This document shows positions 56,546 through 64,000 of a DNA stretch of 64,000 nt, piece after piece. Each line of letters begins with the position of its first letter. Position 1 is the first letter of the stretch. The stretch spans positions 682,001-746,000 of the forward strand of contig NZ_KB899242.1 in assembly GCF_000378125.1 (NCBI RefSeq), read 5' to 3'. A model generated the notes under the pieces. That model was not told where the DNA came from. It saw nothing but the letters and a program-made list of their open reading frames with translations, and ran no database searches. The translations under genes and the position numbers were made by a program. The DNA comes from Rudaea cellulosilytica DSM 22992 (GTDB lineage: Bacteria > Pseudomonadota > Gammaproteobacteria > Xanthomonadales > Rhodanobacteraceae).

Positions 56546-58395
56546 GCCGCATTCTCCTTCGCCTTGGCGGGCTGCATCTGCGCCGCAATCGCGCCGGCGA
56601 TGAATCGCGCCGTGATCGGCGTGCCGTCGTAGTGCAGGATCGCGACAAGCCGCGCCGGGTCGATGCCGAATTCGTTGATCAGCAGCGTGCGCAACTGACC
56701 GTCGCGGTTCTGCTCGACGACGAAGACGCGCTCATGCTGGCGGATGAATTCGCCGACACTGTCGGGAAATGGGAATGCGCGTACGCGCAACGTGTCGAGG
56801 ACGAGACTCTGCTTGCCGAGCAACTCGATCGCCTCGCTCATCGATGGGCTGGTCGAGCCGTAGTAGATGACACCATCATGCGCCTCGCCACCGGTGCCGC
56901 GCAGAATCGGCTGTGGCACGAGCGATTTCGCCGTGTCCCATTTCCGCAGCAAGCGCTCCATGTTGTAGACGTAATCCGGCCCGCGCTCGGAATAGCGCGC
57001 GTACGGATCGCGCGAGGTGCCGCGCGTGAAGTAGGCGCCGCGTTCGGCGTGCGTGCCGGGATAAGTGCGATACGGAATGCCGTCGCCGTCGACGTCTTTG
57101 TAGCGGCCGAAATCCTTGCCGGCCTCGAGCTCGGCCGCAGTCATCACCTTGCCGCGGTCGTAGTCGCGCGCATCGTTCCATGCGAACGGCGCGGTCAGGC
57201 GCTGGTTCATGCCGATGTCGAGATCAGTGAGCACGAAGATCGGCGTCTGCAGGCGATCGGCGAGATCGAACGCCTGCGCCGAGAATTCGAAGCACTCGTG
57301 CGGATCCTCGGGCAGCAGCAGCACATGTTTGGTGTCGCCATGCGAGGCGTAGGCACAGGCGAGCACATCGGACTGCTGCGTGCGCGTCGGCATGCCGGTC
57401 GAAGGACCGCCGCGCTGCACGTCGATGATCGTCACCGGGATTTCGGCGAAATACGCGAGGCCGATGAATTCGTTCATCAGCGAGATGCCCGGCCCCGCGG
57501 TCGTCGTGAACGCGCGCGCGCCGTTCCAGCCCGCGCCGACGCACATGCCGATCGAGGCGATCTCGTCCTCGGCTTGCACGATGGCGAAGCGATTGCGCCC
57601 CGTTTCAGGATCGACGCGGTACTTCATGCAGTACTTCTGGAACGCCTCGGCGAGCGAAGATGACGGCGTGATCGGATACCACGCGCAGACCGTCGCGCCG
57701 CCGTAGACACAGCCGAGCGCGGCGGCGACGTTGCCGTCGACGAAGATCTTGTCGCCGACATTGTCCGCGCGCTGCACGTGCAGGCCGATCGGATCGAGGT
57801 GCTGTGCGGCGTATTCGCGGCCCAGCTCCAACGCCTGCACGTTCGAGTCGAGCAGTTTCTCCTTGCCCTTGTACTGCTCGGCGAACAGGCGCTTGATCTC
57901 GCGCGCGTCGATGTCAAGCAGAATCGACAACGCCCCGAGATACATGATGTTCTTGAACAACTGGCGCTGGCGCGCATCGGCGTAGGTGCGATTGCAGATC
58001 GCCGTGAGCGGCATGCCGATGACGTGGATATCGTCGCGGAACTTCGATGCCGGCAGCGGCCGCGTCGAGTCGTAGAACAGATAGCCCCCCGGCTCGATCT
58101 CCTTCAGGTCCGCATCCCAGGTCTGCGGATTCATCGCAACCATCAAGTCCACGCCGCCGCGCCGGCCGAGCCAGCCGCGCTCGCTGATGCGCACCTCGTA
58201 CCAGGTTGGCAGGCCCTGGATGTTCGACGGGAAGATGTTGCGCGGACTGACCGGCACGCCCATGCGCAGGATCGCACGCGCGAACAGCTCGTTCGCCGAG
58301 GCCGAGCCGGAGCCGTTGACGTTGGCAAATTTGACGACGAAGTCGTTGGTGGCTTCGATGCGCGGGTGCGGCTTGGTTTCGACTTGCGCGTTCAT
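56542..58395 (-). CDS. korA: 2-oxoacid:acceptor oxidoreductase, fused gamma-alpha subunit
   Basis: The 617-residue protein has a gamma domain at the N-terminus (FANVNGSGSASANELFARAI to about 190) fused to the alpha domain (GNVAAALGCVYGGATVCAWY, ITPSSSLAEAF, FTTTAGPGISLMNEFIGLAY). This is the KorA layout. It forms the substrate/TPP site with KorB. The start MNAQVETKPHPRIEATNDF overlaps the stop of the upstream Fe-S flavoprotein gene; the 88 codons before it are a shadow within that gene. Confidence 0.92.
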   Translation of the reverse strand: MNAQVETKPHPRIEATNDFVVKFANVNGSGSASANELFARAILRMGVPVSPRNIFPSNIQGLPTWYEVRISERGWLGRRGGVDLMVAMNPQTWDADLKEIEPGGYLFYDSTRPLPASKFRDDIHVIGMPLTAICNRTYADARQRQLFKNIMYLGALSILLDIDAREIKRLFAEQYKGKEKLLDSNVQALELGREYAAQHLDPIGLHVQRADNVGDKIFVDGNVAAALGCVYGGATVCAWYPITPSSSLAEAFQKYCMKYRVDPETGRNRFAIVQAEDEIASIGMCVGAGWNGARAFTTTAGPGISLMNEFIGLAYFAEIPVTIIDVQRGGPSTGMPTRTQQSDVLACAYASHGDTKHVLLLPEDPHECFEFSAQAFDLADRLQTPIFVLTDLDIGMNQRLTAPFAWNDARDYDRGKVMTAAELEAGKDFGRYKDVDGDGIPYRTYPGTHAERGAYFTRGTSRDPYARYSERGPDYVYNMERLLRKWDTAKSLVPQPILRGTGGEAHDGVIYYGSTSPSMSEAIELLGKQSLVLDTLRVRAFPFPDSVGEFIRQHERVFVVEQNRDGQLRTLLINEFGIDPARLVAILHYDGTPITARFIAGAIAAQMQPAKAKENAA

Positions 58396-60269
58396 GCCGC
58401 CGTCCTTTGCGCCGTGCGCTTGTGGCAACCGGGACCGGCCTGCGTCGTTTCGAGCAGGAACTTGCGCATGTCCCAGGCGCCGGTCGGGCAGCGTTCGGCG
58501 CAGAGGCCGCAGTGCAGGCACACGTCTTCGTCCTTGACCATCACCCGGCCCGTCTTCAGCGCATCGGACACGTACAGCGACTGCACGAGGTTCAAGGCCG
58601 GCGCGGTCAGGTGCGTGCGCAACTCGGCCTCGTCGTCGTTCTGGGTGAAGCTGATGCAATCCATCGGGCAGATGTCGACGCAGGCGTCACATTCAATGCA
58701 TGCATCCTTGGTGAACACGGTCTGCACGTCGCAGTTGAGGCAACGCTGCGCCTCATGAAACGCCATGCTCGCATCGAAGCCGAGCTCGACTTCCACTTTT
58801 ATACTTTTGAGCGTCGCTTCCTTGTCACGCCACGGCACGGCATAGCGCTGGTCGTTGGAAATGTCGTTGTCGTAGCTCCACTCGTGGATGCCCATCTTCT
58901 GCGAGATCAGGCTGACCCCGGGTTCGGGGCGCTCATGGATATTTTCGCCGCCGAGCATCTTGTCGATCGACACGGCCGCTTCGTGTCCGTGGGCCACGGC
59001 CCAGATGATGTTCTTCGGTCCAAATGCCGCATCGCCGCCGAAGAAAACGTTCGGCAAGGTCGACTGCATCGTCGCCTTGTCGACGTTGGGCAGGCCCCAT
59101 TCGTCGAAGGCGATGCCGAGATCGCGTTCGATCCACGGAAACGCGTTTTCCTGGCCGACTGCGATCAACACCTCGTCGCACTCGAAGAATGCGTCAGGCT
59201 CGCCGGTCGGCACGAGCTGGCGGCGGCCTTTTGCATCGCGCTCGGCACGCACCTTCTCGAAGGTCATGCCGATCAGCTTGCCGTCGCGATGCTCGAAGCT
59301 CTTCGGCACGAGATAATTGAGGATCGGGATGCCTTCGTGCATCGCATCCTCTTTCTCCCACGGCGAGGCTTTCATTTCCTCGAAGCCCGAGCGCACGATC
59401 ACCTTCACGTCCTCGCCGCCGAGCCGGCGCGAGGAGCGGCAGCAGTCCATCGCCGTATTGCCGCCGCCGAGCACGATCACGCGCTTGCCGATGCTCTTGA
59501 TGTGTTCGAAGTAGACGGACGCAAGCCAGTCGAGGCCGATGTGGATGTTCGCCGCGGCTTCCTTGCGCCCCGGCAAGTCGAGATCACGCCCACGCGGCGC
59601 ACCGCTGCCGACGAAGATCGCATCGTAGCTCTGCGCGAGCAGCTCGCGCATCGAATCGATGCGCGTCCCGCCGCGGAATTCAACGCCGAGGTCGAGCACG
59701 AAGCCCACTTCTTCGTCGATCACTTCCTCGGGAAGACGAAAGCGCGGCACCTGCGTGCGCATGAAGCCGCCGCCCTTGTGCTCGGCCTCGAACACGGTGA
59801 CGTGATAGCCGAGCGGCGCGAGATCGCGCGCGACCGTCAGCGCCGACGGCCCCGCGCCAACGCAGGCAATGCGCCTGCCGTTCTTTTTCGCCGCCGGCTT
59901 CGGCATGCGCGCGCGCACCGCGTCGTGATCCTTGTTGTCCGCGGCGACGCGCTTCAGGCGACAGATCGCGACCGGCTCGGGCTTGCCTTCATTGTTCTCT
60001 TCGACGCGTCCGCGCCGGCATGCCGGCTCGCAGGGCCGATCGCAAGTGCGGCCGAGGATTCCAGGGAAGACGTTCGATTTCCAATTGACCAGATAGGCAT
60101 CGTCGTGCCGGCCCGCGGCGATCAGTCGGATGTACTCGGGGACCGGGGTATGGGCCGGACAGGCCCACTGGCAATCGACGACTTTGTGGAAATAGTCGGG
60201 TACGCGAATATCAGTCGCTTTCACCAACACCCTCCGCGATGCGGTCTTGATCCGGTCGGGGTCCGGCAT
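58392..60269 (-). CDS. GltD-like Fe-S/FAD oxidoreductase partner of KorAB
   Basis: The 625-residue protein resembles the NADPH-linked small subunit of glutamate synthase. It has an N-terminal Cys cluster (CQWACPAHTPVPEYI, CDRPCEPACRRG), the FAD motif CVGAGPSALTVARDLA and the NADP motif VIVLGGGNTAMDCCR. Two 4Fe-4S ferredoxin motifs near the end are CIECDACVDICP and CLHCGLCAERCP. It is first in the operon with korA and korB, so it probably passes electrons from the oxoacid oxidoreductase to NADP or takes them the other way for reductive carboxylation. Confidence 0.9.
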   Translation of the reverse strand: MPDPDRIKTASRRVLVKATDIRVPDYFHKVVDCQWACPAHTPVPEYIRLIAAGRHDDAYLVNWKSNVFPGILGRTCDRPCEPACRRGRVEENNEGKPEPVAICRLKRVAADNKDHDAVRARMPKPAAKKNGRRIACVGAGPSALTVARDLAPLGYHVTVFEAEHKGGGFMRTQVPRFRLPEEVIDEEVGFVLDLGVEFRGGTRIDSMRELLAQSYDAIFVGSGAPRGRDLDLPGRKEAAANIHIGLDWLASVYFEHIKSIGKRVIVLGGGNTAMDCCRSSRRLGGEDVKVIVRSGFEEMKASPWEKEDAMHEGIPILNYLVPKSFEHRDGKLIGMTFEKVRAERDAKGRRQLVPTGEPDAFFECDEVLIAVGQENAFPWIERDLGIAFDEWGLPNVDKATMQSTLPNVFFGGDAAFGPKNIIWAVAHGHEAAVSIDKMLGGENIHERPEPGVSLISQKMGIHEWSYDNDISNDQRYAVPWRDKEATLKSIKVEVELGFDASMAFHEAQRCLNCDVQTVFTKDACIECDACVDICPMDCISFTQNDDEAELRTHLTAPALNLVQSLYVSDALKTGRVMVKDEDVCLHCGLCAERCPTGAWDMRKFLLETTQAGPGCHKRTAQRTAA

Positions 60270-60395
60270 GCCGCTTGATCTGCAGTCTACTCTCGCGCGA
60301 TGAAACTAGGCAAAACACGGTGCCCCATTAATACATCTTCACGCGACGGAGCTCACAATTTGTTGCGGCGCAACGTAATGCCGACTAGCATAGGG

Positions 60396-60418
60396 AAACC
60401 CTGCCTCGTGCAGAGTTT
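60396..60418 (+). promoter_or_regulatory. Inverted repeat before phaZ, similar to the one before the ABC-F gene
   Basis: AAACCCTGC and GCAGAGTTT pair at 8 of 9 positions across a 5-nt spacer and are followed by GATAAT as a possible -10 box (60424-60429). The right arm is identical to that at 13947-13955. Confidence 0.5.
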
Positions 60419-60455
60419 CTCTGGATAATTTTCTGCGCATCGGGATCTCCAACCC

Positions 60456-61706
60456 ATGACGATGTTTTTGTATCAACTGCACGAATTCAATCGCGCCCTG
60501 CTCAATCCGCTCGTGACTTTTTCCGAGAGCAGTGCGCGCATGTTTTCCTCGAAGGAAAGCTGGCTGTCGAAGTTGCCCGGCGCGACTCGCGCGGCGGCGA
60601 ACTACGAACTGCTCTACCGCCTCGGCAAGGACTACGAAAAGCCCGCGTTCAACATCCACTCGGTGCAGGCGCATGGCAATGCCGTGCCCATCGTCGAGCA
60701 GGTCGCGCTGGCCAAGCCGTTCTGCAATCTCGTCCGGTTCAAGCGCTACAGCGACGAAATCGCCACGCTGCAGGAGCTGAAGAAGGACCCTCCGGTGCTC
60801 GTCGTCGCACCGCTGTCCGGCCATCACTCCACCCTGCTGCGCGACACCGTGCGCACGCTGCTGCAGGACCATAAGGTCTACATCACCGACTGGGTCGACG
60901 CGCGCATGGTGCCGACCGAGGCCGGCCCGTTCCATCTCGATGACTACGTCGCCTACATCCAGGAATTCATTCGCCACATTGGCGCGAAAGACCTGCACGT
61001 GATCTCGGTGTGCCAGCCGACCGTACCGGTGCTTGCGGCGATTTCGCTGATGGCATCCGCCGGTGAGGTCACGCCGCGCACGATGACGATGATGGGCGGC
61101 CCGATCGACACGCGCCGCAGCCCGACCAAGGTCAACGACCTCGCCACCACGCAGCCGATCGAATGGTTCGAGTCAAACGTGATCAACCCGGTGCCGCCGA
61201 ACTATCCGGGCAAGGGCCGCAAGGTCTATCCGGGCTTCCTGCAGCATGCGGGCTTCGTTGCGATGAATCCGAGCCGACATTTCTCCTCGCACTGGGATTT
61301 CTACCAGGACCTGCTGCGCGGCGACCTCGACGACGCCGATGCGCATCGCGAGTTCTACAACGAATACAACGCCGTGCTCGACATGCCGGCCGAGTATTAC
61401 CTCGACACGGTGCGTACGGTGTTCCAGCAGCACGCGCTGCCGTGCGGTACGTGGAAGGTCAAGGGCAAGCTGGTAAAGCCCGCCGACATCAAACGCACCG
61501 CGCTGTTCTCGATCGAAGGCGAACTCGACGACATCTCCGGCCTCGGCCAGACCGAGGCAGCGCACGATCTCTGCAAGGGCATCCGCGCCGCTGACCGCAA
61601 GCACCTCACCGTGAAAGGCGCCGGCCACTACGGCATCTTCTCCGGCCGGCGTTGGCGCGAGAGCGTCTATCCCGAGGTACGCGCGTTCATCCGCAAGTAC
61701 GCGTAG
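60456..61706 (+). CDS. phaZ: Intracellular PHB depolymerase
   Basis: PhaZ mobilises intracellular PHB granules. The 416-residue alpha/beta hydrolase has no signal peptide. The nucleophile is cysteine C186 in SVCQP, in place of the usual lipase-box serine, as in the PhaZ1 type of Cupriavidus. The catalytic aspartate is probably in EGELDDISG and the His in KGAGHYGIFSG. The N-terminal MFLYQLHEFNRALLNPL is typical. It belongs functionally with phaB/phaR at 5.8-8.2 kb. Its TAG stop is formed at the junction with the MITE-like element. Confidence 0.92.
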   Translation: MTMFLYQLHEFNRALLNPLVTFSESSARMFSSKESWLSKLPGATRAAANYELLYRLGKDYEKPAFNIHSVQAHGNAVPIVEQVALAKPFCNLVRFKRYSDEIATLQELKKDPPVLVVAPLSGHHSTLLRDTVRTLLQDHKVYITDWVDARMVPTEAGPFHLDDYVAYIQEFIRHIGAKDLHVISVCQPTVPVLAAISLMASAGEVTPRTMTMMGGPIDTRRSPTKVNDLATTQPIEWFESNVINPVPPNYPGKGRKVYPGFLQHAGFVAMNPSRHFSSHWDFYQDLLRGDLDDADAHREFYNEYNAVLDMPAEYYLDTVRTVFQQHALPCGTWKVKGKLVKPADIKRTALFSIEGELDDISGLGQTEAAHDLCKGIRAADRKHLTVKGAGHYGIFSGRRWRESVYPEVRAFIRKYA

Positions 61707-61929
61707 AACCTATCTCAAACTACTGCGCTCGACTCGATCCCATCTAAGATCGGGCGCGCCGGCGCTGCTCGGACTGCGGAGGCAGGATGCCGAAGCGAAC
61801 ATTCGCGCAGCGAATGGCCCGCAGGGTGAGCCGCGGATGCGGCGAGTCATCCTCACACACTTCTGTTTATGCTCTGCGCTCCGGCGACACGCGAACTGTC
61901 TTCGCTCGCTACGTTTGAGATAGGTTCTA
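61704..61929. mobile_element. MITE-like element with 17-bp terminal inverted repeats and TA flanks
   Basis: TAGAACCTATCTCAAAC (61704-61720) is mirrored exactly by GTTTGAGATAGGTTCTA (61913-61929). The 226-bp interior has no supported gene but several small stems, such as GCCGC/GCGGC. Taking TA as a target duplication leaves 15-bp ends GAACCTATCTCAAAC, as for IS630/Tc1-type elements. Removing the element and one TA restores GCG TAG, so phaZ keeps its stop. Confidence 0.75.
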
Positions 61930-61990
61930 GACACAGCTGCGCGTCGCGCGGCTACGGTAGAATGCGGGTTCGCAACAACACGGAACGCGC

Positions 61991-62860
61991 ATGACCAACC
62001 CCGTCGTCGCCGAGCTGGTCGAACTGCTCGGCCTGGAACGCCTGGAAGACAACCTGTTCCGCGGCCAGAGCCGCGACATCGGCACGCGCTACGTGTTCGG
62101 CGGCCAGGTGCTCGGGCAGGCCCTGTCGGCAGCGCAGCAGACGGTCGAGGATCATCGCGGTGCGCATTCGCTGCATGCCTACTTCCTGCGCGCCGGTGAC
62201 ATCGGCGCGCCGATCGTCTACAACGTAGAGCGTACACGCGACGGGCGCAGTTTTTCCACGCGCCGCGTGATCGCGATCCAGCATGGCGAGCAGATCTTCA
62301 ACTGCACGGTCTCGTTCCAGATCGAAGAGCCCGGCTTCGAGCATCAGATGGCGATGCCGAACGTGCCGCAGGCAGACGCGCTGCCATCGCGCAAGGTCCT
62401 CTCGCCCGACGAACTCGAGAAGCTGCCGCCGAAGCTGCAACGCTGGCTCGGCAGCAAGGGACCGTTCGAACTACGCTACGTCGAGCCGCGCGACGAATTC
62501 AATCCGGGCAAGCTCGATCCGGTGCAGCACATCTGGTTCCGCCTCGTCGACCGCATCGGCGACTCGCCCACGCTGCATCGCGCGATGGTCGCCTACGCCT
62601 CTGATTTCAACCTGATCGGCTCTGCGATGCTGCCGCACGGCATTTCCTGGCTGACCGGCAAGGTCCAGCTCGCCAGCCTCGACCATGCGATGTGGTTTCA
62701 TCGCCCGTTCCGCGCCGACGAGTGGCTGCTCTACTCGCTCGACAGCCCGACCGCGCAGGGCGCACGCGGGCTCGCGCGCGGGCAGATCTTCTCCGCCGAC
62801 GGCCGCCTCGTCGCCTCCACGGCACAGGAAGGCATGATGCGATTGGCGGAGGGCAAGTAA
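61991..62860 (+). CDS. tesB: Acyl-CoA thioesterase II
   Basis: TesB hydrolyses acyl-CoA, including hydroxyacyl-CoA. The 289-residue protein has the double hot-dog fold with FRGQSRDIGTRYVFGGQVLG, HSLHAYFLRAGDIGAPIVYN and RDGRSFSTRRVIAIQHGEQI in the first half. AYASDFNLIGSAMLPHG (with the catalytic Asp) and SLDHAMWFHRPFRADEWLLY form the second half. Length is normal. It lies downstream of phaZ after the MITE, which may separate the two units. Confidence 0.95.
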   Translation: MTNPVVAELVELLGLERLEDNLFRGQSRDIGTRYVFGGQVLGQALSAAQQTVEDHRGAHSLHAYFLRAGDIGAPIVYNVERTRDGRSFSTRRVIAIQHGEQIFNCTVSFQIEEPGFEHQMAMPNVPQADALPSRKVLSPDELEKLPPKLQRWLGSKGPFELRYVEPRDEFNPGKLDPVQHIWFRLVDRIGDSPTLHRAMVAYASDFNLIGSAMLPHGISWLTGKVQLASLDHAMWFHRPFRADEWLLYSLDSPTAQGARGLARGQIFSADGRLVASTAQEGMMRLAEGK

Positions 62861-62867
62861 ATGACGA

Positions 62868-62939
62868 GATCGACAAACGATCATCCTTGATCGCAAGATC
62901 AACAAACGGTCATCCTGACCGGGCTTCTCAACGAACATC
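62868..62939 (+). repeat. Paired hairpin units before the DUF2007 gene (copy 1)
   Basis: Two 29-base direct repeats (62868-62896 and 62897-62925) each form a hairpin: CGATCA/TGATCG (62878-62893) and CGGTCA/TGACCG (62907-62921). The arms differ by an A-T to G-C exchange that keeps pairing. CTTCTCAA follows, and the pair is repeated after the gene at 63358-63422. Confidence 0.65.
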
Positions 62940-62947
62940 AGACCATC

Positions 62948-63343
62948 ATGAGGCAGATTTACACATCCGGGCGCAACGAGAACGTCGATCGCGTCGTCGC
63001 GCTGCTGCGCGAAGCCGGCATCGAGACCTCAGTGACGAACCGCAGCAACTACAAGGGCCACGACTACAAGGGGCCGAGCTACTCGTCGAAATCCGGCCGC
63101 GACGACTGGGCGCAGGTGTGGGTCGTGCACTCGGATGACCAGACGCGCGCACGCGCGCTGCTGCGTGAAGTCGGCATTGAACCACCGACACGCTATGCCG
63201 AGGAACTGGAAGCGTCGCGCGGCAAGGAGCGCACGCCCGAACAGCGTCGATCGCGCTTCGTCTGGAACATGCGCACTCTGCTGCTGGCAGCGATCGTGCT
63301 GCTGCTGATAGTCAACTGGCTCGGCATCATCAAGATTTTTTAG
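62948..63343 (+). CDS. DUF2007 protein with C-terminal membrane helix
   Basis: The 131-residue protein has an N-terminal DUF2007 (GlnB-like ferredoxin fold) domain: RQIYTSGRNENVDRVVALLR, AGIETSVTNRSN and WAQVWVVHSDDQTRARALL. A basic linker and one hydrophobic C-terminal helix (LLLAAIVLLLIVNWLGII) follow, so it is probably tail-anchored with the domain in the cytoplasm. Role unknown. The RBS is weak. Hairpin pairs flank it on both sides. Confidence 0.82.
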   Translation: MRQIYTSGRNENVDRVVALLREAGIETSVTNRSNYKGHDYKGPSYSSKSGRDDWAQVWVVHSDDQTRARALLREVGIEPPTRYAEELEASRGKERTPEQRRSRFVWNMRTLLLAAIVLLLIVNWLGIIKIF

Positions 63344-63357
63344 GAACCGGTTATTTT

Positions 63358-63422
63358 TGCGATCGCCCTTGATCGCGAGAATCAAAAAAGCGGTTATCCA
63401 TGGCCGCACTTCTCAATAAAAT
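63358..63422 (+). repeat. Paired hairpin units after the DUF2007 gene (copy 2)
   Basis: GCGATC/GATCGC (63358-63375) and GCGGTTA/TGGCCGC (63389-63406) form two hairpins in the same order as copy 1, followed by CACTTCTCAA. CCTTGATCGC at the start and CTTCTCAA at the end are identical in both copies. It lies before the HAD phosphatase gene. Confidence 0.65.
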
Positions 63423-63443
63423 CTTTCCTCAGGATTTGTTCCC

Positions 63444-64000
63444 GTGAACCGACCCAAGACCCCCTTCCTGTTCGACCTCGACGGCACCCTGATCGACAGC
63501 GTCTACCAGCACGTGCTCGCCTGGAAGACCTCGCTCGATGCGGAAGACATCAATATTCCGGTCTGGAGCATCCATCGCAAGATCGGCATGTCCGGCGGCC
63601 TGTTCACCAATATCCTGCTGCGCGAAACCGGACTCGACGCCACGCCCGAGCGCCTCGAACGCCTGCGCCGTAATCATGCCGCCGCGTACAAGGAACTCTC
63701 CGGCAGCGTGCGTCCGCTGCCCGGCGCGCGCGAGCTGCTCGACTACCTCACCGAACAGGGCAATCCCTGGGCGATCGCGACCAGCGGACGCATGGAAACC
63801 GCCGGGTCCAATCTCGCTGCGCTCGGCATCGACCCGGCCAAGGTGACCGTGGTCACGCGCGACCAGGTCAAGTACGCCAAGCCCGACCCGGACTTGTTCC
63901 TGACTGCAGCCGAGCGCCTCGGCGTCGACATCCGCGATTCGCTCGTGCTCGGCGACAGCATCTGGGACATGATCGCGGCCAAGCGCGCGCGCGGCCTTGG
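63444..64000 (+). CDS. HAD-superfamily phosphatase, cut by window edge
   Basis: The open frame starts at GTG 63444 after CAGGA and runs to the window end, so only about 185 residues are present. HAD motif I is FLFDLDGTLIDSV, motif II ATSGR, motif III KPDPDLF, and motif IV VLGDSIWDMIAA. The helical cap after motif I makes it a phosphoglycolate phosphatase/beta-phosphoglucomutase-like protein; the substrate is not clear. The start is supported by motif I lying 8 residues in. Confidence 0.88.
   Translation, partial: MNRPKTPFLFDLDGTLIDSVYQHVLAWKTSLDAEDINIPVWSIHRKIGMSGGLFTNILLRETGLDATPERLERLRRNHAAAYKELSGSVRPLPGARELLDYLTEQGNPWAIATSGRMETAGSNLAALGIDPAKVTVVTRDQVKYAKPDPDLFLTAAERLGVDIRDSLVLGDSIWDMIAAKRARGL

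Noticed and set aside
58407-60278. 623-codon plus-strand open frame
   Set aside because: Antisense to the GltD-like Fe-S flavoprotein, whose Cys clusters and nucleotide motifs are unmistakable.

Overview
The window looks like chromosome of a GC-rich gammaproteobacterium of the order Xanthomonadales, probably Rhodanobacteraceae rather than Xanthomonas itself. This is inferred from gene order and gene types, not from a database search. The pointers are a his cluster led by a TrpR-like regulator, the pyrG-kdsA-eno-ftsB-ispD-ispF-truD run, a YtrA-type GntR/ABC cassette, and several start codons placed where leaderless transcripts would begin. It also has a polyhydroxybutyrate (PHB) toolkit: two acetoacetyl-CoA reductases, PhaR and an intracellular depolymerase. 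I saw no rRNA, tRNA, CRISPR array, prophage or complete insertion sequence.

Left part (1-13.6 kb): the window opens inside hisC and runs back through hisD and hisG to a TrpR-like regulator with a nearly perfect AT-rich palindrome at its promoter. Next come htpX with a sigma-32-like promoter, gluQ, and a PHB module (phaB1, phaR, phaB2) with TGC-rich palindromes before phaR and phaB2. A secreted protein built from six PKD-like domains, a DUF2058 gene, slyX, ugd and an FKBP isomerase follow.

Centre (13.9-34.1 kb): an ABC-F ATPase, a secreted-protein/GntR/ABC exporter operon, fumC and purB (divergent), a GST/HxlR divergent pair with a striking operator region, roxA and an Smr gene. A long minus-strand run follows: pyrG, VOC protein, kdsA, LysE-type exporter, eno, ftsB, ispD, ispF, truD. 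It joins CTP supply, Kdo, isoprenoid precursors, division and pseudouridylation.

Accessory region (34.3-50 kb): a glycan-related block (WecB-type epimerase, unknown protein, GT2-GT4 fusion, methyltransferase, sulfotransferase), then parE and a lower-GC orphan gene. After these lies a minus-strand operon for acylated D-amino acids: a lipoprotein D-aminoacylase relative, a DadA-like oxidase, a GT41/TPR protein and an N-formylglutamate deformylase. A palindromic repeat separates this operon from slyD.

Right part (50-64 kb): NlpC/P60 lipoprotein, YkvA-like protein, rhlE with a long structured leader, small secreted proteins and a three-gene 2-oxoacid:acceptor oxidoreductase operon. Then come phaZ, a 226-bp MITE-like element inserted exactly at the phaZ stop codon, tesB, a DUF2007 gene flanked on both sides by duplicated hairpin pairs, and a HAD phosphatase cut by the window edge. 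The most interesting unexplained signals are the regulatory DNAs (3.2, 7.37, 24.0 and 62.9-63.4 kb), the MITE, the glycan block and the divergent GT41 protein.
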